From: CAZNDN01 sp964571815
GTDB taxonomy: Bacteria > Fibrobacterota > Chitinivibrionia > Chitinivibrionales > WJKA01
DNA: 13,968 nucleotides
Direction: 5' to 3'
Assembly: GCA_964571815.1 (NCBI GenBank)
Contig: CAZNDN010000108.1
Location: 1 to 13,968 of the forward strand
This document shows positions 1-7,164 of this stretch, one piece after another. Positions within the stretch are counted from its first letter, which is position 1. Each line of letters opens with the position of its first letter. Under the pieces are notes generated by a model. It worked only from the letters and a program-made list of their open reading frames with translations, was not told the origin of the DNA and ran no database searches. Made by a program: the position numbers and the translations under genes.

Positions 1-294
1 GGGTATACCACGATGCTGGTGTTCAACGGCCAGGTGCCGTTGTACGAGGATCAGCCGTGGCGCATGGCCGGTGGTATTGAGCAGGAGATGTTCCGACTGG
101 TGCTCGTCCGTGCGGGGATAGCCAAGCAGATTCAGGCTCAATCCGACACGCCTTGGATTTTCACGGGCGGGGCGGGACTGCAGGTCAACACCGAATCCCT
201 GCTTGGACGTCTCGTAACGGTTGACGCTTCCTACGAGTACAACACCCTCGGTGTATTCAACGTGCTGAACATTTCGCTTCGATTCGGCTTCTGA
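1..294 (+). CDS. C-terminal end of an outer-membrane beta-barrel protein (PorV/UPF0164-like), 5' truncated
   Basis: The reading frame is open from the first base of the window, so only about the last 97 residues are present. The ATG at 13 is probably internal. The segment alternates polar and hydrophobic residues in short strands separated by Gly/Asn/Asp turns, for example FTGGAGLQV, VTVDASYEY and LNISLRFGF. It ends in Phe, the classic C-terminal signal of outer-membrane barrels recognised by the BAM machinery. The pattern of a GG-E-x strand, an R-A-G strand, a G-x-G-L strand and a final aromatic strand resembles PorV/UPF0164-type barrels, but too little is present to name the family with certainty. 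The gene converges on the minus-strand phosphatase with nine bases between the stop codons. The barrel assignment is fairly firm; the family is tentative. Confidence 0.7.
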   Translation, partial: GYTTMLVFNGQVPLYEDQPWRMAGGIEQEMFRLVLVRAGIAKQIQAQSDTPWIFTGGAGLQVNTESLLGRLVTVDASYEYNTLGVFNVLNISLRFGF

Positions 295-303
295 TATTCG
301 TTT

Positions 304-1845
304 TCAGAGATCGACGACCAGCAGGGTGATATCGTCTTCGGGGAGATTTTCGGGCCCGCAGAAACTGCGCTGGTATTCCAGGATTCGATTGACCGCCTTT
401 TGCGGGGGGAGTGGCGTACTCTCCACGGCGATTCGCTCCAGTCTCTCGATTTCGAACATGGTTTCCTCTGCGTTCTGCGCTTCGGTGAGGCCGTCGGTGT
501 ACAGAACCAGACGCTCCTTGCCCGGCTCGAATTCGTACACGGTTTCCTTCAGCATCATGTCCTCGAACACACCGAGGAACAGTCCGTCGGCTCCGACGCT
601 GCGCACACTGCCGGTTTCCTTGTTGATGAAGAGGACGGGACAGTGGCCGGCCGAGGTGAAGCAGAGGGCGTTGCGACCGGTATCGAGGACGGCGTAGAAG
701 ATGGTCACGAAGTTGTCGGTACTGACTTCGTTGAGAAATGTTTCGTTGATGATTTCAAGCGTTTTCCGGGGCGAGCGTTCGCGGACGGCCACGGTTTTGA
801 GGAGAACCTTGGCCATGGTCATGATGAGCGCCGATGCCACTCCGTGTCCCGAAACGTCGGCCACGATAATGCCGAAGACGCCCGGCTCGATAGTGAAAAC
901 ATCGTAATAGTCCCCGCCCACCGCCTGGGCGGGAATATACCTCGCACCGACCGAAAGCTCCGACATCGCGTGCAATGCCTGGGGAAGCAGTCCCTGCTGT
1001 ATTGAGCGGGCGTGATCGAGGTCGTTCTGGATCTTGGTCTGAGCAAGTTTGAGGTCTTTGTTGACCTGCGTAAGCTTCGAGTTTGTGGTGGAAAGCTCTT
1101 CGTTTGCCTGCTGAAGGGCGTTGCGTATTCTGAAGTTCTCGATAATGATGCCCGCCTGGTTGATGATCGTGCTCAACGTCGTGATGTCGTCGCTGGTGAT
1201 GGGGAGTTCGCTCTTTGCTCTGTCGAGCCAGAATACGCCCGTACATTTGAAGCAGTCGCAGGTGATGCAGATCCTTCGCCGGTCGTCCTCGGACATCGCC
1301 TTCTGTGCTTCTCCCGCTCCCGGGATGCTCCAACAGTAGGGGTTGAATGCTCCGTGGGCGGGACAGGAGGTGCGCGTGCACGATTTGTAATCATAGCACT
1401 TGGAGGTTGCCTTGCTCAGGAGGGGAATGACGAGATAGCCCGGCGAGTTCAGGGTGGTGCTGAAAAGGTCGTGCCTGCGGTCCGGGGAATCGACGATGAG
1501 ATGACGATTGAGAAAGATCGCATCGGTAAGCTCTCCACCTTCAAATCCCAGGGGTATCCGCAAGCCCCGGACGTGCTCCGCTTCCACGCCCACCCATGAG
1601 GTCGGGACGACCTGAAAATGTTCGGCATCGATGGAAAAGAGTATGACGCGGTCGAACTGGAGAATCTCCTGGAGTCCCAGCAGGAGGGTTTTGACGATGC
1701 CGTCGAGGTCGGTGCAGGTATGGAGGACTTTGGTGAGCTCGTTGATGAGCGAGTTGCTCATGAGCTGAGACTTGAGTATCTCGTTCTGGGAGGCGATGCG
1801 GGAGAGGCGGACTTCCGCTTCCTCGTTACCGGTTCGTGGACTCAT
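304..1845 (-). CDS. GAF-domain SpoIIE/RsbU-type PP2C serine phosphatase with a Cys-rich insert
   Basis: A 513-residue signalling phosphatase. The ATG at 1845 is preferred over a TTG 29 codons upstream because GGAGG lies about 12 bases before it and the extra N-terminus is Arg/Ser-rich and featureless. Order: a short helical N-terminus, a GAF domain (about 35-260), a coiled coil rich in Leu/Asn/Lys (about 265-300), then a SpoIIE-type PP2C domain to the end. Metal-binding acidic motifs are intact: GGDYYD (D312, D315), VADVSGHG (D330), YTDGL (D451) and EDDI (D504, D505). The family dephosphorylates phosphoserine on anti-sigma antagonists (RsbV/SpoIIAA type). No such partner or RsbW-like kinase lies in the window, so the target is unknown. 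The GAF domain holds an unusual eight-cysteine insert (C150-C201). The protein is probably cytoplasmic, as no signal or membrane segment is seen. Confidence 0.9.
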   Translation of the reverse strand: MSPRTGNEEAEVRLSRIASQNEILKSQLMSNSLINELTKVLHTCTDLDGIVKTLLLGLQEILQFDRVILFSIDAEHFQVVPTSWVGVEAEHVRGLRIPLGFEGGELTDAIFLNRHLIVDSPDRRHDLFSTTLNSPGYLVIPLLSKATSKCYDYKSCTRTSCPAHGAFNPYCWSIPGAGEAQKAMSEDDRRRICITCDCFKCTGVFWLDRAKSELPITSDDITTLSTIINQAGIIIENFRIRNALQQANEELSTTNSKLTQVNKDLKLAQTKIQNDLDHARSIQQGLLPQALHAMSELSVGARYIPAQAVGGDYYDVFTIEPGVFGIIVADVSGHGVASALIMTMAKVLLKTVAVRERSPRKTLEIINETFLNEVSTDNFVTIFYAVLDTGRNALCFTSAGHCPVLFINKETGSVRSVGADGLFLGVFEDMMLKETVYEFEPGKERLVLYTDGLTEAQNAEETMFEIERLERIAVESTPLPPQKAVNRILEYQRSFCGPENLPEDDITLLVVDL

Positions 1846-1953
1846 GGAAAACGCGGGCCTCCGGCTGAGTTGTGACAATCGGGTGGCGCGATGCGGCGCC
1901 GTGGAACCGACGGTCCGATTGGATCCGGGCAAAGCGTGTCGACAGCGCTATTG

Positions 1954-1967
1954 TGTATATTTATACA
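1954..1967. promoter_or_regulatory. AT-rich inverted repeat in a divergent promoter region (possible operator)
   Basis: TGTATA and TATACA form perfect six-base arms around a TT centre. The repeat overlaps the candidate minus-strand -10 box and a possible plus-strand -10 (TACAAT at 1964-1969, with TCGACA at 1939-1944 as a weak -35, spacing 19). A dyad overlapping two divergent promoters is a plausible regulator site, but AT-rich -10 boxes can produce such symmetry by chance. Confidence 0.3.
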
Positions 1968-1989
1968 ATTATGGCGCAGGTTTTGTCCA
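1960..1989 (-). promoter_or_regulatory. Candidate promoter for the GAF-PP2C phosphatase gene
   Basis: Read on the minus strand, TGGACA (1984-1989) is followed after 18 bases by TATAAA (1960-1965), both close to the sigma70 consensus. It lies about 115 bases upstream of the phosphatase start, in the only AT-rich patch of this divergent intergenic region. The assignment rests on sequence match alone. Confidence 0.4.
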
Positions 1990-2053
1990 GAGGGCGGCGG
2001 TTGCGGGTGGGGCCGCGTGAGCACGTATCCGACAAGTATAAGGGGAGGAGCGC

Positions 2054-2740
2054 GTGAATATCCAATACAGCAGGAAGAAACGGGAACTCAGGCGAGATCC
2101 GGTTCTGGAGACTCTCAACGCGGCCAAGCAGTTCGTGATCCACAACGGCACCTATCTTGCAGGTGGTGTGGTGGTGGCGGCGCTACTGGTCGCGGGCTTT
2201 CTTTCTTATTTGTCAATGGAGCGCCGCGGTGTGGAACGGGCGCGGGTTGCCTACGGCAATGCCGTGATGGCCTACCGAAGCGGCAACGTGCAGGAGGCGA
2301 TCGATGCGCTGGCGGTGGTGGCGGAGAACCACGAGGGTACACCGCAGGCCGCATACAGTGCTTTGTTGCTCGGCAACATACTTCACCGCCAACGGCGGTT
2401 CGATGAAGCGTCGGCATGGTTCGAGAAAGCGCGTGAAGAGAGTTCCGGCGACACGTTCATCAGGGGCGGGGCGCTGGAGGGCATGGCTGCCTGCTACGAG
2501 GGTAAGGGCGACTATGAACGGGCCGTTGAGCTGCTGGAGCAGGCGAGGGCGGAAAAGTGGTATGCCTACCGTCATCCCGCGCTTCGCTGGAAGATGGCGC
2601 TTCTGCTGCGGGAAATCGGCGAAGAAGAACGAGCCGCACGGCTGTGCACCGAGCTGAAACAGGACACGACCGCCGTGGAATACCATGATGAGGCGGATGT
2701 GCTTCTTACGGAAATGAGTGCGGCCGATCGCGGTTCCTGA
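2054..2740 (+). CDS. Membrane-anchored TPR protein (YfgM-like)
   Basis: A 228-residue protein starting at GTG, with the strong site AGGGGAGGAG (2041-2050) just upstream. A basic N-terminus (RKKRELRR) is followed by one membrane segment (about residues 34-54, rich in Val/Ala/Leu/Gly), which predicts an N-in, C-out single-pass inner-membrane protein. The remainder is helical with TPR-like repeats (about 65-215): motifs such as AYxALLLGNILHRQ-x-FDEA, GxALEGMAACYEGKGDYERAVELLEQA and PALRWKMALLL carry the usual small and aromatic residues. Length and layout match YfgM-type proteins, which interact with the SecYEG translocon and periplasmic chaperones in E. coli. Here no Sec or BamB gene is adjacent, so that role is only suggested. 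It is transcribed divergently from the phosphatase and followed by a possible terminator. Confidence 0.8.
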   Translation: MNIQYSRKKRELRRDPVLETLNAAKQFVIHNGTYLAGGVVVAALLVAGFLSYLSMERRGVERARVAYGNAVMAYRSGNVQEAIDALAVVAENHEGTPQAAYSALLLGNILHRQRRFDEASAWFEKAREESSGDTFIRGGALEGMAACYEGKGDYERAVELLEQARAEKWYAYRHPALRWKMALLLREIGEEERAARLCTELKQDTTAVEYHDEADVLLTEMSAADRGS

Positions 2741-2864
2741 GGCTCCGGTGCCGGTTTTTCCCGGAATGACGGCGGTTTTGTCGCGGCAGGATGATTGCAT
2801 TCAGGCTGTGTGCGGGATCCCGGGGCCGCGGGTTGGTCGCACCGCCGAACGTTCTTCCCGTTTT

Positions 2865-2890
2865 CGACGGACTGTCGGGCAGTTTTTTTT
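2865..2890 (+). terminator. Possible weak Rho-independent terminator after the TPR gene
   Basis: A run of eight T (2883-2890) follows short dyads: ACTG/CAGT (2871-2874 and 2880-2883), or alternatively CGAC/GTCG (2865-2868 and 2874-2877). The stems are only four bases, so termination would be weak. The site lies 125 bases past the TPR stop and 100 bases before the kinase start. The rest of the 2741-2990 gap shows no convincing gene. Confidence 0.35.
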
Positions 2891-2990
2891 GTATCCGCGA
2901 CCGGCGGGTGCCCGGTTGAGATTTTCTGTTTCTCCGGCGAGCCACGATCAGAGTGTGGAGTGTTACCTTCCCCGTGCGTGAACAACGAAG

Positions 2991-4679
2991 ATGAGTCGAA
3001 AAGACACAATCTCCGAGACGCAGGCTCTGATAGAGCTGTCTCGCGCGATAAGCGTGGGCACGGGTCTGGTTCCTCTTCTGGAGACGATCAAGAACCTTGC
3101 CGTGCGGCTTACAGGCTGCGATCGCGGCTCCCTTTTTCTTCTGGATCGCACGCGCAAGGAATTGTGGACAATGCTCAGCGACGGCGAGGGAGTGTTGCGG
3201 ATGCCTCAGGGGAAGGGGATCGTGGGTGATGTGGTTGCTCACAACCGGGTGGTTTCGGTTGCCGATGTTTCGTCGGACCCGCGGTTCTATTCCGAGATGG
3301 ATGCAAAAACGGGCTATGAGACTCGTTCGGTACTATGTGCGCCGTTGCGGAATCGGGATGCCCGGGCCATGGGGGCGATTGAGGTGATCAACAAGCGGGC
3401 GGGGAAATTCACGGAACGCGACGAGCAGATGCTGGACATACTGGGCACGCAAGCCGGCCTCGCCGTCGAGCATGTGGAGATGTACGAGGACATTCGCAGC
3501 AATGTCGCGCAGCTTGAGCTTCTGCTTGATATCCAGCGCAGCATCAATGTCTCCATGGAAATGGAGCAGATGTTCAAAGTGATTCTTACCAGGCTTCTCC
3601 CGGCCGTGGGCGCGGAATGCGGTATTATCCAGACGAGGACGGCGCAGGGGGAGGTCGGTTTCCACGGATATCATCCGGAGCACGGACTGCGGTTCTGGGA
3701 GGCGCATGATCGGCGGAAGTGGCCCGAGTATCTGCTGCGGCTTCGGGGCTTTCTTGAAGGGCTGACGAGTGAGGAGCGAGACGAGGCGTACGTGGTCCGG
3801 CCGGAGTTTGCCTACGCCGGGCTCAGGTGGGAGGGCAGGGACGCGGGATACGTTGCTCTGGAATTGAGTGGAGGGGGACAGCGTTTGTTCAATCCTCTCC
3901 CGGTTGAATGCCTGAAGGTTGTTGCCGAACAGACGGTTTCGCTTCTTCAGAAGCGGGAGACGCTTGAAGAGCTTCGGCGTTCGGATAAGCAGGCGTTGAT
4001 GGGGAGCATGCTGTCGGGAATCGTCCATGATCTGAAGAACCCGCTCAGCGGGATCAGCGGGTTCACGCAGTTGATCAGGCGGCGGACCGACGACGAGAAG
4101 GTTCAGCGCTATTGCAACGTCATTCTCGAAGGGCTGGAGCGGGTGGAGAAGATGAATCGGGAACTTCTCCATTTTGTCAGGGGAGAGACGGTTCAGTTGG
4201 AGAAGGCCGATTTCTCCCTGCGGGGTTTCTTTGCGGAGATGTGCGAAGGGTTGAACGCGAAGTTCGCGCAGGACGGCGTAACGGTGGAATTGGGGCCGTC
4301 CGAAGACGTTGTTGTTCATGGAGACCGTGAGCGGCTGGGGCGGGTTTTCGGGAACATCATGAGTAATGCACGGGAATCGATGTCCGGCGGCGGGAAGATC
4401 GTTGTCGGGTTGACAGAGGGACATAACAGTGTTACTATTACCATTAGCGATACGGGGAAGGGTATGTCCGCGCACGTTCGCGAGCGCATATTCCAGCCGT
4501 TCATGACATTCGGCAAGGTTGACGGTACGGGGCTGGGGATGTCGATGGCCCGTGACATTGTACGAATGCACGGCGGGGATATCACGGTAGACAGCGCTCT
4601 GGGAAAAGGAACGATTGTGGCGGTGAACATTCCGCTTGCCCGTGACGAGGGAGGAAGCGATGAAGGTACTGGTAGTTGA
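2991..4679 (+). CDS. Soluble sensor histidine kinase with two GAF domains
   Basis: A 562-residue kinase. GAF 1 spans about residues 10-165 (RGSLFLLD, GIVGDVV and GAIEVINK are typical), and a more divergent GAF-like region spans about 175-325. A HisKA dimerisation domain follows, with the H-box GIVHDLKNPL giving phospho-acceptor H346. The HATPase domain carries an N-box (NIMSNARESM, N455 and N459), G1 (DTGKGM from D487) and G2 (GTGLGM, 512-517). All residues needed for autophosphorylation are present. There is no membrane segment, so it should sense a cytoplasmic ligand or redox signal. The ATG at 2991 has only a weak upstream GAAG, but the first GAF begins soon after. Its last 20 bases overlap the receiver gene, implying coupled translation and a functional pair. 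No DNA-binding response regulator is nearby. Confidence 0.92.
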   Translation: MSRKDTISETQALIELSRAISVGTGLVPLLETIKNLAVRLTGCDRGSLFLLDRTRKELWTMLSDGEGVLRMPQGKGIVGDVVAHNRVVSVADVSSDPRFYSEMDAKTGYETRSVLCAPLRNRDARAMGAIEVINKRAGKFTERDEQMLDILGTQAGLAVEHVEMYEDIRSNVAQLELLLDIQRSINVSMEMEQMFKVILTRLLPAVGAECGIIQTRTAQGEVGFHGYHPEHGLRFWEAHDRRKWPEYLLRLRGFLEGLTSEERDEAYVVRPEFAYAGLRWEGRDAGYVALELSGGGQRLFNPLPVECLKVVAEQTVSLLQKRETLEELRRSDKQALMGSMLSGIVHDLKNPLSGISGFTQLIRRRTDDEKVQRYCNVILEGLERVEKMNRELLHFVRGETVQLEKADFSLRGFFAEMCEGLNAKFAQDGVTVELGPSEDVVVHGDRERLGRVFGNIMSNARESMSGGGKIVVGLTEGHNSVTITISDTGKGMSAHVRERIFQPFMTFGKVDGTGLGMSMARDIVRMHGGDITVDSALGKGTIVAVNIPLARDEGGSDEGTGS

Positions 4680-5013
4680 TGAAGCGCGGAAGCGGCGGGC
4701 CCGGATCGAGGAGGCGCTCAACGCGAAGAAGCATTCGGTGACGTCCTGCAGCGGCAGCGGGCAGTTCATGGAGGCTGTGCAGGAGAATTCTCCCGACAGG
4801 GTCGTGTTGGATATCCCGAGTTGGATGGAGGGTAGAGCGATTTACTCGTATTTCGGTTTCTCCGGGAGGTTGGCGGAGATGCCGGTACTGTTCTACAATG
4901 CTCCGGAAGGATTTACGGGCCTGAGCGGCCGCAAGCGACGGGACGACGATTACGTAATGGTGGCGCCGACGGAGCCGGACGACGTCGCCAAGGTTATTGA
5001 AGAGCAATTCTGA
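4660..5013 (+). CDS. Stand-alone degenerate receiver (REC) domain protein
   Basis: A 117-residue single-domain protein. The ATG at 4660 is chosen because AGGGAGGAAG sits directly upstream and the product then begins with MKVLVVDE, the usual first strand of a receiver; an earlier start at 4636 would add eight residues with no such site. It keeps an acidic pair (VVDE) and the probable phospho-acceptor Asp in VVLDIPS. However, the conserved Thr/Ser is Asn (FYNAP), and the conserved Lys before Pro near the end is Ala (DDDYVMVAPTEP). Such changes are typical of atypical receivers that act by binding rather than by the normal phosphorylation switch. It overlaps the kinase by 20 bases and ends eight bases before the ParA-M23 gene. 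Phosphorylation by the kinase is possible but uncertain. Confidence 0.8.
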   Translation: MKVLVVDEARKRRARIEEALNAKKHSVTSCSGSGQFMEAVQENSPDRVVLDIPSWMEGRAIYSYFGFSGRLAEMPVLFYNAPEGFTGLSGRKRRDDDYVMVAPTEPDDVAKVIEEQF

Positions 5014-5021
5014 GGGACGTT

Positions 5022-6869
5022 ATGGCGCGAAGAGGCTCGAAGACGCTGGTATTCGGTGACAAAGAGATGGGCGGCATCATACATGTCGCCAACATCAAAG
5101 GCGGCGTCGGAAAGTCCACCGTGGCGACCAATCTTGCCGACGGGCTCTCGCGCAAGGGACCGACACTGCTGGTCGACCTGGATGCCCAGGGAAGTGCGAC
5201 GCACGCGCTGGGGCTCAGCCCCGCTTCGCAGCAGACAACGTCCTGGGAGCTGTTCCGAAAACGATATTCGGCGCGCGGGGCGGGGAGTGGTTTCGGCCGT
5301 GGGTGGGCGAGGAGTATTGCTGAAAAATGGTCCGCGTTGCAGACCGTGCTGGTTCCCTGGATTGTCGGTGCGGGTGATGTGGGTGAGTTGCGCGTGACTA
5401 TGCACCCAGCCATGGATTTGATCCCCGCCAACTCATTTCTGTTCAAGACGGTCAGGTTCTATCATCTGCAGAACTTTCTCTACAACCTCACGATCCTTCG
5501 CAACTATTACAAATACGTTGTTCTCGACACGCCTTCGGTGTGGAGCCCCCTTACCCGGGCGCTCTACTGTCACAGCGACTTGAACCTTATTCCGGTGACG
5601 CTCAATGCGCTTTCGACCCGGAGTCTTCGCGACTATCTGGTGAACGTCAAGGACCTGGCGCGCCGGCGACCCAACGTACGGGTGAGAATCGTCAAGAACG
5701 AAGTGTACGGGTCGAAGGTTTCGAAGGTCAGGGGAAAGACGCGTACGATGAGTGAGAATCGGAAATTTCTTGAGAATCTCTGCGAGCAGGTAGTGATTCG
5801 TTCGAATTCCGGTGTTTCATTTCTGCCGCAGTCGATGATGTTCGATCTGGAGATCCCGGAGTCGGCAATTGTGCGGGACGCGCAGGATGAGGGAAAGACC
5901 GTGGGGCGATACCGGCGGTACTCAACGGCGGCGAAGGCATTCGACAAGCTTGCCGGCAGGGTTCAGAGTGTGCTGAATACGCGGAAGCGAAGCGGTGAGG
6001 GGCCGGGTCAGTGGATACGTTCGGCTCTGAGGCCGGCGCTCAGTGGGGCAACCGCGTTTGTGTTCGCCCTTGTTCTCTGCGGCGGCCCGCCGGTGGACAA
6101 TCCGGCGGCTCCCCGCCCGTTGGCCCCCCAACAACTGGTGGAGCGTGCGGCCGGGCCGATCACGCATCGTTTCGGTGAAGGAGATGCGCTGTACCGGATA
6201 GCGAAGTACGCGATTTGCCGATACTGCGCAGTCGTACCCAGTTTCAAGGACGTGAATACGTACGTTCTCGAAACGATCGATATTCACAATCGCACGCGAC
6301 TGGCCGATGAGTCGAAAATATCGGTAGCGCATCGAGTTCCCGCCGGCACAACCGTACGATTCTATCCCCCTTCACACATCCACAATCCCCGGCGCGAGCG
6401 TCTGATCCCGGTCTATTCTTACTTCACTTCCATGGTGGACGACCCTTTTGCGTACGTCACGGGGGATTGGTGTGAACGCGGGTCGGGCGGTGGTCGCCCT
6501 CACTACGGGCTGGATGTCGCCGCGCCCCGGGGTACCAGGATCATTGCTCCGGTGGAAGGAACGGTATATCTCTCTACCGGCGGTGCTGCGGGCCGTACGC
6601 TGGGGATTGTGAACGGAGGAGAGGTTGTATTCTTCTCCCACATGGCCAAGCGTCACTTCAGTTCGGGACAGCGCGTGGAAAAGGGCGAAGTGGTTGGAAC
6701 GGTTGGCATGACGGGCAACAGCAGCGGGCCTCACGTGCACGTGGGTTACGGAGTCCGGACGCTGTCGGGCGACGGCATTGTTTTCGGGCGGCGACGGTAC
6801 CGGTTGACCGATCCCAAGCTTTTCTTTTATCGCCAGGCGTATCTCGACCACGATTCGCGGCGCAAGTAG
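5022..6869 (+). CDS. ParA/MinD-type ATPase fused through a membrane segment to LysM-like and M23 peptidase domains
   Basis: A continuous 615-residue frame with two parts rarely seen together. Residues about 17-310 form a ParA/MinD-type ATPase: deviant Walker A KGGVGKST (26-33, signature Lys K26), switch I DLDAQGS (52-58), and Walker B-like YVVLDTP (D169). A basic linker (RKRSGEGPGQW) leads to a short hydrophobic segment (about 339-353, GATAFVFALVL), predicting N-terminus inside and C-terminus outside. A Pro/Ala linker is followed by a LysM-like module (about 384-449: FGEGDALYRIAKYA, IDIHNRTRL, VPAGTTVRFYP) carrying a CRYC insert. An M23 (LytM) domain then runs to the end, with zinc and catalytic residues HYGLD (H494, D498), H540 and HVH (H571, H573). 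M23 enzymes cut peptidoglycan cross-bridges. GAGGGA lies just before the ATG. A GTG at 5970 could start a shorter peptidase-only product. Confidence 0.85.
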   Translation: MARRGSKTLVFGDKEMGGIIHVANIKGGVGKSTVATNLADGLSRKGPTLLVDLDAQGSATHALGLSPASQQTTSWELFRKRYSARGAGSGFGRGWARSIAEKWSALQTVLVPWIVGAGDVGELRVTMHPAMDLIPANSFLFKTVRFYHLQNFLYNLTILRNYYKYVVLDTPSVWSPLTRALYCHSDLNLIPVTLNALSTRSLRDYLVNVKDLARRRPNVRVRIVKNEVYGSKVSKVRGKTRTMSENRKFLENLCEQVVIRSNSGVSFLPQSMMFDLEIPESAIVRDAQDEGKTVGRYRRYSTAAKAFDKLAGRVQSVLNTRKRSGEGPGQWIRSALRPALSGATAFVFALVLCGGPPVDNPAAPRPLAPQQLVERAAGPITHRFGEGDALYRIAKYAICRYCAVVPSFKDVNTYVLETIDIHNRTRLADESKISVAHRVPAGTTVRFYPPSHIHNPRRERLIPVYSYFTSMVDDPFAYVTGDWCERGSGGGRPHYGLDVAAPRGTRIIAPVEGTVYLSTGGAAGRTLGIVNGGEVVFFSHMAKRHFSSGQRVEKGEVVGTVGMTGNSSGPHVHVGYGVRTLSGDGIVFGRRRYRLTDPKLFFYRQAYLDHDSRRK

Positions 6870-7164
6870 ACCGAAGATTCTTCCCACCGTCATGTCCCTG
6901 TCCGGTTCCTGCCGGTTCCGCCGGTGGCGCTTCCCGGTTCGAAAATGTGACACGCAGCAAGCCGCGGGCGGTTGGTACTCCCTGGATACACCTGCAAGCC
7001 GGCGCCCTGTCCTTTGCCGGGCGAACGCGAATGAGCCTTCGTGGGTGACACACCTCGTTCGTTGTATGGAGGTGGGGCGGGGCCCCGTTGTATTTTGCTC
7101 CGCGGGGATCGGGTCTTTTTCCGTCGATTTGAATTGGTGACAGCATCCGAAAGGAAGTGGAATT
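6870..7164. other. Intergenic region between the ParA-M23 and UbiB genes
   Basis: Nearly 300 bases with no convincing gene. An 82-codon plus-strand frame (6892-7140) has Arg/Cys/Trp-rich content, no ribosome-binding site and no recognisable motif. The region holds a perfect ten-base palindrome, CGGGGCCCCG (7078-7087), followed by TATTTT (7091-7096), which may be a -10 box for the next set; no good -35 is found at the proper spacing. No tRNA or clear terminator is seen. Confidence 0.5.

Noticed and set aside
3333..4769. A 478-codon open frame on the minus strand opposite the histidine kinase
   Set aside because: It lies antisense to a kinase with every catalytic motif intact. Its translation is rich in Arg/His/Pro/Leu with no motif, and it has no suitable ribosome-binding site; it is a by-product of GC-rich coding bias.
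7078..7107. CGGGGCCCCG palindrome and a possible CCCCG/CGGGG hairpin as a terminator
   Set aside because: The T-run does not directly follow the hairpin and the loop is long. In GC-rich DNA a ten-base GC palindrome is weak evidence.
6892..7140. An 82-codon plus-strand frame between the ParA-M23 and UbiB genes
   Set aside because: No ribosome-binding site, composition rich in Arg, Cys and Trp, and no recognisable pattern; kept as non-coding.
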